A stretch of 59,002 bases of DNA. Origin: Mesorhizobium sp. NFR06. Its GTDB lineage: Bacteria; Pseudomonadota; Alphaproteobacteria; Rhizobiales; Rhizobiaceae. The notes beneath the pieces were generated by a model, which was not told the origin of the DNA, ran no database searches, and saw only the letters and a program-made list of their open reading frames with translations. Where the stretch lies: NCBI RefSeq assembly GCF_900115245.1, contig NZ_FOVT01000025.1:1-59002 (forward strand), read 5' to 3'. The position numbers and the translations under genes are program-made. Positions 44,224 through 52,487 of the stretch are shown here, piece after piece (position 1 is the first letter of the stretch; every line of letters begins with the position of its first letter).

Positions 44224-44562
44224 CGTTCGTGGTCACCGACAACTGCATCAAGTGCAAATACATGGATTGCGTCGAGGTCTGCCCCCGTCGACTGTTTCTA
44301 TGAGGGCGAGAACATGCTCGTCATTCATCCGGACGAATGCATCGACTGCGGAGTCTGCGAGCCCGAGTGTCCCGCCGAAGCAATCTTTCCCGACACCGTG
44401 CCCGGCCTTCAGGATTGGCTGGTGCTGAACGCCGAGTACGCGCCAGTGTGGCCGAACATCACGATCAGGCGCGAACCGCCCGCCGATGCGAAGGCGTTCG
44501 ACGGTGAAACGGACAAGTTCCCCCAGTACTTCTCTCCCAATCCAGGCCAGCGGGACCTATGA
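44220..44562 (+). pseudogene. fdxA: 7Fe ferredoxin, frameshifted by one base
   Basis: MTFVVTDNCIKCKYMDCVEV begins a FdxA-type ferredoxin; with one C removed from the C5 run at 44282-44286 the frame continues as CPVDCFYEGENMLVIHPDEC, IDCGVCEPECPAEAI and the long C-terminal tail usual in the family, giving 113 residues and all cluster cysteines. As written, translation stops after about 27 residues. The extra base in a homopolymer could well be a sequencing error. Confidence 0.85.
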
Positions 44563-45699
44563 ACGCGGCCATCGGACAGGCTTTCCCGCTGTATCTCGGC
44601 ATCGACACAGGCGGCACCTACACCGATGCCGTCCTTTGGTCCGAAGCCGCAGGCATCGTTGCCAAGGCCAAGTCGCTGACCACGCGGCATGACCTCGCCC
44701 AGGGTATCGCCGGCGCCGTCGACGCGGTCCTTGGCGAGACGGCCATTTCTCCCGCGGCGATCGCTGGTGTCGATGTCGACCACGCTCGCCACCAACGCCC
44801 TGATCGAAGGGCAGGGCGGCCGGGTCGCGCTGGTGATGATCGGCTTCGCCGAAGACGATCTTGCTCGGAGCGGATTGTCCAAGGCGCTGGGCTCCGATCC
44901 CGTCGTTTTTTGCCCAGGCGGGCATGACGTCAACGGCGATCCGCGCCCGCTTGTGCTGGATGCTCTGGCCGACGCGTTGCCCGCTCTTGCCGATACCGTT
45001 TCAAGCGTCGCCGTGGCTTCCTATTTCGCGGTTCGCAATCCCGAACACGAGATCGCGGCGCGAGAGCTCATCTGCGAGCGTACCGGGCTTCCGGTAACCT
45101 GTTCGCATGAACTGTCGTCGAAGCTCGGCGGGCCGCGCCGCGCGCTGACGACGCTTCTCAATGCGCGCCTCATCTCGATGATCGCCCGCCTCATCGATGC
45201 CACCGAGGACTTTCTCGAAAAGCGCGGGATAGCGGCGCCGCTGATGATGGTGCGCGGCGACGGCACGTTGGTCACCACACGATTTGCCCGGGCCCAGCCG
45301 ATCGAGACCATCCTTTCCGGCCCGGCCGCCAGCCTGGTCGGAGCCCGGTATCTTACGGACCTCGATGATGCGGTGATTTCCGACATCGGCGGCACGACCA
45401 CGGATATCGCGGTTCTGGAAGGCGGCCGCCTGCGGCTCGATCCCCAAGGCGCGACCGTCGGCGGTCAGCGCACAATGGTCGAGGCCGTCGCCATGCGCAC
45501 CTTCGGCCTCGGGGGAGACTCGGAAGTTTCGCTTCAGGAGCGGTCGCTGACTTCGGCGATCGTGCTCGGACCGCGCCGGCTCGTGCCGCTGGCGCTGGCC
45601 GCCGCGGAACATGGCGATGCGATCGCCAGGGATCTGCAGCGCCAATTGCTCAAGCCCATCACCGGCCGGCTGGAACACCCGACGATCCTGTTCTGCTAA
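44559..45699 (+). pseudogene. Hydantoinase/oxoprolinase A-like protein, frameshifted and 3'-truncated
   Basis: The N-terminus LYLGIDTGGTYTDAVLWSE and, in another frame, STTLATNALIEGQGGRVALV then ISDIGGTTTDIAVLEGGRLR identify the HyuA family. The frame changes at about 44771-44785, where two bases seem missing (or one extra) before TCGACCACG. The open frame ends after ITGRLEHPTILFC at about 380 residues, while the family is usually about 650 or longer, so the 3' part is lost. The start overlaps the fdxA stop (ATGA). The end abuts the convergent oxidase gene. Confidence 0.8.
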
Positions 45700-46920
45700 A
45701 CCCGCGTGCGCTCCTGCCACCAGTCCTGAACACGCAGTTTCCAATAGGTAAGTTGAGCGACGGAGAGCCCGGCAAGACCACCCGTCCATGTCAGGCCGAA
45801 GGAATTAAACAGCCGGTAGCGCTGCGACTGTCCGAGGATCGCTTCTGCAACGAGCTTTCCTCCGGTGGCCGTGGTATTCAGGCCGTGGCCGCCAAAGGCG
45901 GTGCAATACCAGACATCCGGGGTTAGCTGGCCGATCTGTGGCATGAGGTGGCGCGCGTATGACATCAATCCCGACCAGGCGACCTCAACGCGGAGGCCAG
46001 CAAGCTGGGGATACGTCGAGACCATCTCGCGGCGCAACTCCCGAGAGAGGGCGGTTGGCGATGCTGGCCTTGTGGTAATCCTGCCGCCCCATAGCAGGCG
46101 ATTTCCACCTTCCACGACGCGGTAATAATCGCCGGCCCTTCGGTTGTCCAACACCGCGTCCGTCGTGGCGATTGCCGATTTTATGAGATCCGGCGCTTCC
46201 TCGGACAACAGGACATAAGTGCCGATAGGCAGGAAGCTGCGTTTCAGCTGGGGGATGAAGCCCGTTGTGTATCCCCACTGTCGTGATAACTACCCTACGC
46301 GATCTGATCGTGCCTCGCCTGGTTTGTACGGTCTTCTCAGTTTGGTCGAAATTAGCCTTTGAGGCTGCGCTGCTCTCGAATATCTTTCCGCCCAGCCGCA
46401 CAATTTCAACGGCCAAAGCACGTAGGTAATTCAGAGGGTGCATGTGAAAGGCCTCGGGATCCCGCAACGCCTCGAAATAACGGTCGGACTTTAGAACCTC
46501 TTCGACGTCCCCTCGCGCCATGTATTCTAGTGGGTAGTCGAACGTCTTGTGCATATGGTCGGCATAGGATAGCAGGTCCTCTCCAGTCCGGTAACGAAGT
46601 ACGCTCATGATACCATTCTTTGGACCCGCGGAGGTGATCTCCAGATCCCGGATGGTATCGCGAACGAACCGCATTCCCTCAATGGACAGCCGGTACAGTT
46701 GGTTGGCCGTTGCTTCGCCTGTTATCTTGGCGATCTTGTCGATGTCCGTTGCGTAGCCCGGAAAAACGAAGCCTCCATTGCGTCCGGACGCACCCCAGCC
46801 GATGCGTTCGGCCTCCAGCACGGCGACTGAAAGGCCCGCGCGCGCAAGCTGCAGTGCAGTTGTGAGCCCTGCAAGTCCTCCGCCGATGATGCAGGTTTGG
46901 CGCCAGTGCGGTTGCGCCAC
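45696..46920 (-). pseudogene. FAD-dependent amine oxidase (PuuB/DAO type), frameshifted
   Basis: The N-terminal part has the FAD motif CIIGGGLAGLTTALQLARAG and GWGASGRNGG, as in gamma-glutamylputrescine oxidase. After VVITTVG the frame changes; removing one base from the C4 run (plus strand 46273-46276) joins it to GYTTGFIPQLKRSFLPIGTY and a normal C-terminal half ending WQERTRV. The start is GTG 46920 with an in-frame stop just before it; the family normally has about 20-25 more N-terminal residues, so the 5' end may be lost as well. Confidence 0.8.
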
Positions 46921-47010
46921 TGGTCAGACCGATTGTCGTGCCGTGATCTGTCCAAGCCCCTCTCCCCGGCAGGAGAATGCCCCCAAAACCTGGAATGAGT
47001 CCAGAACCCA

Positions 47011-47193
47011 TCAGGCATCCATATCTAGCGGCTCGTGTGCGGGTTGCTGATGCCAGATCACCTGGCGCAAGTCGCGCCTGTCTACCGCCTGGCCGCAGGC
47101 CGGGCATCGGTAGAAATTGTCTTCCTCGCTTGTAAGCTCTCCACCGTATCGTTTGCCGAGGATTGGCGGCCCGAGTTCGGAAAGCCTCGTCAC
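47011..47193 (-). CDS. Small CPxC zinc-ribbon-like protein (60 aa)
   Basis: A 60-residue protein: LGKRYGGELTSEEDNFYRCP then ACGQAVDRRDLRQVIWHQQP. One CPAC pair and nearby His residues could bind zinc. I have seen similar short proteins in rhizobia. Start GTG 47193 overlaps the stop of the DUF3606 gene as GTGA, supporting the call. Confidence 0.65.
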   Translation of the reverse strand: MTRLSELGPPILGKRYGGELTSEEDNFYRCPACGQAVDRRDLRQVIWHQQPAHEPLDMDA

Positions 47194-47375
47194 CCCCGCA
47201 GCTTCCTGGCCTCACGCTCCAATATCTTGCGATCGTTGCCGTGCTCGCCGATCAGTTGCCGGACCTGGTCGGGCGTTATGCGGTGCTGCTTGGCGAAGTA
47301 ACGGACCTCATAATCCTCGTCCGCTGACACGCGGTCGCGGTCCCGGAAATCTCTCTTGGTTTTGTCGTCGGCCAT
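47190..47375 (-). CDS. DUF3606 protein (61 aa)
   Basis: A 61-residue protein covering DUF3606: DFRDRDRVSADEDYEVRYFA followed by KQHRITPDQVRQLIGEHGND. Highly charged and likely helical; such proteins accompany stress or DNA-repair genes. GGAGGAACAGCC precedes ATG 47375. A GGAAC-N16-TGTT sequence about 45 bases upstream resembles an EcfG-type stress promoter (GGAAC-N16/17-CGTT) with one mismatch. Confidence 0.78.
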   Translation of the reverse strand: MADDKTKRDFRDRDRVSADEDYEVRYFAKQHRITPDQVRQLIGEHGNDRKILEREARKLRG

Positions 47376-47489
47376 GGCTGTTCCTCCTGGTGAGAAAGAA
47401 CAGCGGTCGCGCGGGAATGTTCCGCGCTGCTCTTTCAGCAATCGCTAACGGAACGCCTCAGGCTGTGCGATATTGATTCAAATTGTTGG

Positions 47490-48383
47490 GTGGAGTGCTT
47501 GTGCGTGCGTAAGCCTGCCGGCGGCGCCCGGTTGTCCTTCATTCGTCCGATGGAGCCGGAGTTGGTGGAGCAGCCGCCCAAGGGCGACGGCTGGAGCCAC
47601 GAAGTCAAGTTCGACGGCTACCGAACCCAGGTCATTAAAGACGCTGACGGCGTCCGCCTTTACACGAAGAACGGGATCGACTGGACGTCGAAATATCGGC
47701 CGCTTGCCGCGGAGGCGGACAAGCTCGCGACGGAAAGCTTCATCATCGAAGGAGAAACGATCGTCACCAACGAGGCGGGGCTGTCCGACTTCCACACGCT
47801 CCGCTCTGCGATCACGCGACGTCCCCAAGACCTTTATCTGGTGGCGTTCGATCTCCTTTACCTCAACGGACACGATCTGCGCGACATGCCATTGAAGGAC
47901 CGGCGTGAGATCCTGCAGGCACTGATCCCGGCCGGCGGCCGCATCCAATTCAGCGAGGCGCTACCGGGCACCGGCGACGCCGTCTACCATCTGGCCTGCC
48001 AGGCTGGCCTGGAGGGCATCGTGTCGAAGCGGCTGGACAGCGTCTATCGCAGCGGGTCGACGATGAACTGGCGCAAGATCAAGTGCTATGCCGAGAAGGA
48101 AATGGACATCATCGGCGTGAAGCGCGAGGCAGGCAAGCCGGCGATGGTGCTGATGGCCGACCAAGGCCGCTATATGGGCGGCGCCTTCGTCACGTTCAAA
48201 GCCGACAAGCGCCAGGCTCTATGGGAACGCGTTCAGGGAAAGGTCGGCGCGCCGCCGCCTAAGGGTCTGGCGAAGGAAAAGGCTGAATGGCTACGACCCG
48301 GTCTGGTCGGGCGGGTGAAGTTCCTGAAGGGCGAGGAGAAGCTTCGACATGCATCACTCAGGGACTTCCGAGAGGAACATTAA
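47490..48383 (+). CDS. ATP-dependent DNA ligase (LigD ligase domain-like)
   Basis: A 297-residue ligase. The nucleotidyl-transfer motif is EVKFDGYRTQ with Lys40, then FIIEGETIV (motif III region), VAFDLLYLNG, EGIVSKRLDSVYRSG (motif IV) and NWRKIKCY (motif V). An OB-fold domain follows from about residue 205. The polymerase and nuclease domains of LigD are absent, and no ku gene is near. GTG 47490 is the start. It would seal nicks or take part in end joining. Confidence 0.92.
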   Translation: MECLCVRKPAGGARLSFIRPMEPELVEQPPKGDGWSHEVKFDGYRTQVIKDADGVRLYTKNGIDWTSKYRPLAAEADKLATESFIIEGETIVTNEAGLSDFHTLRSAITRRPQDLYLVAFDLLYLNGHDLRDMPLKDRREILQALIPAGGRIQFSEALPGTGDAVYHLACQAGLEGIVSKRLDSVYRSGSTMNWRKIKCYAEKEMDIIGVKREAGKPAMVLMADQGRYMGGAFVTFKADKRQALWERVQGKVGAPPPKGLAKEKAEWLRPGLVGRVKFLKGEEKLRHASLRDFREEH

Positions 48384-48745
48384 CTGTTGCTAATATGCTA
48401 CAGCGCCTTGCCTCAGCCCGTTGTAGGGTGTCCCTATTCGCTTGGCGGATCTAAGGCGGACCAACCGGACAAGCGTTGGGGCGGGGGACACCTTGAAGAA
48501 GACATATGAAAAGCCTTTCCTGGCTAAGCGCGAGAAGCTCAGCGACATCACTGCGCGACCGCCATCCTCGCTTGTTCTATAGGCGAAACGCTGGGGCGGC
48601 CCGGTAGTCTTGTTCGGGATCAAGGCCACGGGGCGTAACCGGCGGGGATAGCTACGGATTTGTGCTACAGGACAGCCGACTAGCAAGGGAATATACGCTG
48701 TTGCTAATGTAATCGGAAGGCATTTTAAAACGAAACACCTTCCTT
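48384..48745. other. Intergenic gap with a repeated 11-mer
   Basis: No gene recognised. CTGTTGCTAAT occurs at 48384-48394 and again at 48698-48708, and GCTACAG lies near both. The sequence between could be a small inserted or decayed segment, but no terminal inverted repeats or recognisable coding remnants were seen. Confidence 0.4.
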
Positions 48746-48991
48746 TTAGCGCGCCTTTCCAGCCCGGATCATCGCCCGTGCGATCGCCAGTTCCGTCTCC
48801 ATCTTGGCGTTTTCCTTCTGGGTCATGTTATCGGCAGCGATGAGCCGGCGGAGGGAGCGCATGACCTCGCCGCGTGTCCAGCCGGCCTCGAGCATGCAGT
48901 CGATGATCGCCTGAAAGCCGGGCTCCATCGCCTCCTGGCAATCAATCTCGCGATCGGCGTACTCTTGCTGATATCTTGGCGCGCTGATCAT
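48746..48991 (-). CDS. Hypothetical small protein (81 aa)
   Basis: An 81-residue protein: MISAPRYQQEYADREIDCQE, then FQAIIDCMLEAGWTRGEVMR and a helical C-terminus ELAIARAMIRAGKAR. I recall proteins with this N-terminus from rhizobial genomes, annotated as hypothetical. Its ATG overlaps the stop of the next gene upstream (ATGA). Acidic first half, basic second half. Confidence 0.65.
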   Translation of the reverse strand: MISAPRYQQEYADREIDCQEAMEPGFQAIIDCMLEAGWTRGEVMRSLRRLIAADNMTQKENAKMETELAIARAMIRAGKAR

Positions 48992-49134
48992 GCGCTGCCC
49001 TCCACAACGCTCTCTTCGTCCAGCACATGCGGCACCGGCAGATAGGCATTCGCAACAAGCCACTCGCCGATGATGGTCTCCACCAGGTCCGGCTTGGTCT
49101 TCCGCATCTCGGCGGCCAGTCCGAGCGCCGCCAT
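48988..49134 (-). CDS. Hypothetical small protein (48 aa)
   Basis: A 48-residue frame with LAAEMRKTKPDLVETIIGEW followed by LVANAYLPVPHVLDEESVVE. The ATGA overlap with the 81-aa gene supports it. The start is unsure; the frame stays open to 49272 and no good ribosome site was seen before ATG 49134. Function unknown. Confidence 0.45.
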   Translation of the reverse strand: MAALGLAAEMRKTKPDLVETIIGEWLVANAYLPVPHVLDEESVVEGSA

Positions 49135-49268
49135 GGTTCTGGCTGGCGAATCCGGCAGATGGGTCGGACCGGCGGGGGGACGGCCGAGGTCGCACACCGT
49201 GTGGCGCAGCCTGTCAGGGAGGGCGACGATCCTTGGCCGCGTGCACAAGCGTGTCGCGGGCAAGTAAC

Positions 49269-52200
49269 TCACTCGGCCGGCGCGAGCCCCAGCGAGGGTT
49301 TACGCGCGCTGAGCCGGTCCAGATAGAGATAGACGACCGGCGTGGTGTAGAGCGTCAAGAGTTGCGAGACGATGAGGCCGCCGACGATCGCCGCGCCGAG
49401 CGGCTGGCGCAATTCCGCGCCCGTGCCGGTTTCGATCGCCAGCGGCAGCGCGCCGAGCAGTGCCGCGAAGGTCGTCATCATGATCGGCCGGAAGCGCTGG
49501 ACGCTCGCCTTGTGGATGGCCGCGGTGGACGAGAGCCCTTCCTGGCGTTCGGCCTGCAGGGCCATGTCGATCATCATGATGGCGTTCTTCTTGACGATGC
49601 CGATCAACAGGATGATGCCGATGAGCGAGATCACGTCGAACTCCATGCCGGCGACGATGAGCGCGAGCAGCGCGCCGATGCCCGCCGAAGGCAGCGTCGA
49701 CAGGATGGTGATCGGGTGGACATAGCTTTCGTAGAGCACGCCGAGCATGACATAGATCGTGGCTAAAGCCGCGGCGATCAAAAGCAATTCGTTGATCAGG
49801 TTGGCGCGGAAGGCAAGCGCGGTGCCGGCCAACGAGCCATGGATCGCGACCGGCATTTTCAGCTCGGCCATGGCGCGGTCGATCGCGGCCGAAGCGTCGC
49901 CGAGCGTCGCGCCCTCGGCGAGGTTGAACGAGATCGTCGTGGCGACGAAATGGCCCTGGTGGTTGACCGACAAAGGCATCGTCGCCGGACCGTAGGTGCT
50001 GAAGGCGGCCAAAGGCACCATCTTCTCAGCCGCGGTGCTGACCGCCGCGCCGCTCGAAGCGCTGCCATGGCCGGTGACGGCAATGGCGTTGGTCGCCTGG
50101 TTCCGCAGCGAGCCGCTCAGGTTGCCGGCCAGCGCGTTGGTCGCCTGCGTGCCGCTGGCCGCAGCGCCCGAGGTGCTAACATAAATGCCGTTCAACGCGC
50201 TTGGATCCTGCAAATAGCGCGGCGCCACCTCCATGACGACATGGTACTGGTTGCGGGCGTTGAAGATCGTCGACACCTGGCGCTGGCCGAAGGCGTCGTA
50301 GAGCGTGGCGTCGATGCTGGCCGGCGTCAGGCCGAGGCGTGCCGCGCTCTCGCGGTCGACCGTGATGTTGGTTTCAAGCCCGGCCTCGTCGCGGTCGGAA
50401 TTGACGTCGGTCAGTTCCGGCGCCCGCTTCAGGAGATCGACCAGCTTCGGCGTCCACTCGTCGAGATCGGCGGTGGTGTCGGCCTGCAGCGTATACTGAT
50501 AGGTCGCAAGGCTCTGGCGGCCGCCGACCCTGATCTCCTGGCGCGGATTGAGGAAGAGCTGGGCGCCGGGCAATTGCCCGAGCTGGGCGCGCAGCCGCGT
50601 CAGCACCACCTGCAGCGGCGCGCGTTCGTCCTTCGGTTTCAGCGCGACCTGGACGAAGCCGGAATTGGTCTGCCTGCCGCCAATATAGCCAACGACGTTC
50701 TCCACCGCCGGGTCGCTCTTCAGGATCTGCTCCAGCTGCTCGAATTTCTGCCGCATCAGCTGGAAGGAGATGGCCTGGTCGGCGCGCAATCCGCCCATCA
50801 GCTCGCCGGTGTCCTGCTGCGGGAAGAAGCCCTTCGGCACCACCGTGTAGAGATAGACGTTGAAGGCGACGGCCGCGACAAGCGCCACCAGCATGATTTC
50901 CGCATTGTCGAGCGACCAGGCGAGCGAGCGGCCGTAGAAGGCGCGGACGCGCTCGAAGACGCCTTCGCTGAGCCGGGCAAGGACCGACCGCCGTGCCGAT
51001 GAATTCGCGCCCGGGCGCAGGAAATGCGCGCACATCATCGGCGTCACCGTCAGCGACAGAACCAGGGAAATCGCGATCGACAGCGACAGGGTCAGGGCGA
51101 ATTCCTGGAACAGGCGGCCGAGTATGCCGCCCATCAACAGGATCGGCAGGAAGACGGCCACCAGCGAGGCGCTCATCGACAGCACCGTGAATCCGACTTC
51201 CTTGGCGCCGACCAGTGCCGCCCTGCCGCGCGGCATGCCGTCCTCGATGTGGCGCGTGATGTTTTCGAGCACCACGATGGCGTCGTCGACGACGAAGCCG
51301 GTGGCGATGGTGAGCGCCATCAGCGACAGATTGTCGAGCGTGAAGCCGAGCAGATACATCGCCCCGAACGTGCCGAGGATTGAGACCACCAGCGCCACGC
51401 TCGGGATCAATGCCGCCCGCCAGTTGCGCAGAAAGCAGAACACGACCAGGATGACGAGCAGCACCGCCAGCACCAGCGTCAATTCGGTGTCGTGCAGCGA
51501 GCCGCGGATGGTGGTCGAGCCGTCGGTCGCGACGCTGAGCCGCGCATCGGCCGGCACCGAGGCCTGCAGCACAGGCAGCAGCGCGCGCACGCGGTCGACG
51601 GTCTCGATGATGTTGGCGCTGGGCTCGCGGTAGAGCACCAGCAGCACCGCCGGCTCGCCATTGGCGAGACCGAGATTGCGCACGTCCTCGACCGAATCCT
51701 CGACATCGGCGATATCGCGCAGCCTGACCGCCGCATTGTTGCGCCAGGCGATCACCAGGTCGCGGAAGTCGGCGGCACGGCTTGCCTGGTCGTTGGTGTA
51801 GAGCTGGTAGCGCAGCGCGCCGTCTTCCTCGAAACCCTTCGGGCTGCGCGTATTGGCCGAGGCAAGGGCGGCGCGCACATCCTCCAGGCCGATGCCGTAA
51901 TGGAACAGCGCGCCGGGGTTGAGCTCGACGCGCACCGCCGGCAGCGACGAGCCGCCAAGGTCGACATTGCCGACGCCTTCGACCTGCGACAAGCGCTGCT
52001 GCAGCACGGTGGCGGCGGCATCGTAGAGCTGGCCGGGCGTCAGCGTGCGCGAGGTCAGCGCCAGGATCATCACCGGGGAGTCGGCGGGATTGTATTTGCG
52101 ATAGGTCGGGTTGCTGCGCAGGTCCGACGGCAGGTCGGCGCGCGCGGCGTTGATGGCGGCCTGGACGTCGCGCGCGGCGCCGTTGATGTCGCGGTCGAGG

Positions 52201-52487
52201 TCGAACTGCAACACCACATTGGTCGAGCCGGTGCCCGAGCGCGAGGTCATTTCGGAAACCCCGGCGATCTGGCCGAGATGGCGCTCGAGCGGTGCGGCGA
52301 CATCCGTCGCCATCGTGTCCGGGCTGGCGCCCGCCATCGAGGCCTGCACCGAGATGGTGGGAAAATCGACCTTGGGCAGCGGCGCGACGGGCAGGTTGAA
52401 ATAGGCGATCAGCCCGGCCGCGGCCAAGCCGATCGCCAGCAGCGTCGTGGCGACGGGCCGCGCGATGAACGGCGCCGAGAGGTTCAC
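49269..52487 (-). CDS. mdtC: RND multidrug efflux permease subunit C
   Basis: A 1072-residue inner-membrane RND transporter. It starts at GTG 52487, which overlaps the mdtB stop (GTGA), with NLSAPFIARPVATTLLAIGL as first helix. Conserved blocks: GFVVDDAIVVLENITRHIED with the proton-relay Asp residues of helix 4, and GILGRLFQEFALTLSLSIAI. It closes with NAIMMIDMALQAERQEGLS and VGGLIVSQLLTLYTTPVVYL. It works with MdtB as a mixed trimer, driven by the proton gradient. The open frame upstream into mdtB is a shadow. Confidence 0.94.
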   Translation of the reverse strand: MNLSAPFIARPVATTLLAIGLAAAGLIAYFNLPVAPLPKVDFPTISVQASMAGASPDTMATDVAAPLERHLGQIAGVSEMTSRSGTGSTNVVLQFDLDRDINGAARDVQAAINAARADLPSDLRSNPTYRKYNPADSPVMILALTSRTLTPGQLYDAAATVLQQRLSQVEGVGNVDLGGSSLPAVRVELNPGALFHYGIGLEDVRAALASANTRSPKGFEEDGALRYQLYTNDQASRAADFRDLVIAWRNNAAVRLRDIADVEDSVEDVRNLGLANGEPAVLLVLYREPSANIIETVDRVRALLPVLQASVPADARLSVATDGSTTIRGSLHDTELTLVLAVLLVILVVFCFLRNWRAALIPSVALVVSILGTFGAMYLLGFTLDNLSLMALTIATGFVVDDAIVVLENITRHIEDGMPRGRAALVGAKEVGFTVLSMSASLVAVFLPILLMGGILGRLFQEFALTLSLSIAISLVLSLTVTPMMCAHFLRPGANSSARRSVLARLSEGVFERVRAFYGRSLAWSLDNAEIMLVALVAAVAFNVYLYTVVPKGFFPQQDTGELMGGLRADQAISFQLMRQKFEQLEQILKSDPAVENVVGYIGGRQTNSGFVQVALKPKDERAPLQVVLTRLRAQLGQLPGAQLFLNPRQEIRVGGRQSLATYQYTLQADTTADLDEWTPKLVDLLKRAPELTDVNSDRDEAGLETNITVDRESAARLGLTPASIDATLYDAFGQRQVSTIFNARNQYHVVMEVAPRYLQDPSALNGIYVSTSGAAASGTQATNALAGNLSGSLRNQATNAIAVTGHGSASSGAAVSTAAEKMVPLAAFSTYGPATMPLSVNHQGHFVATTISFNLAEGATLGDASAAIDRAMAELKMPVAIHGSLAGTALAFRANLINELLLIAAALATIYVMLGVLYESYVHPITILSTLPSAGIGALLALIVAGMEFDVISLIGIILLIGIVKKNAIMMIDMALQAERQEGLSSTAAIHKASVQRFRPIMMTTFAALLGALPLAIETGTGAELRQPLGAAIVGGLIVSQLLTLYTTPVVYLYLDRLSARKPSLGLAPAE

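Noticed and set aside
47376..47489. EcfG-type promoter (GGAAC-N17) for the DNA ligase gene
   Set aside because: A GGAAC is present on the plus strand, but no CGTT lies at the right distance; only the minus-strand copy towards the DUF3606 gene comes close.
48384..48708. Repeated CTGTTGCTAAT considered as attachment sites of an integrated element
   Set aside because: Only 11 bp are shared, no integrase or tRNA is near, and the 300 bp between carry no coding remnant.
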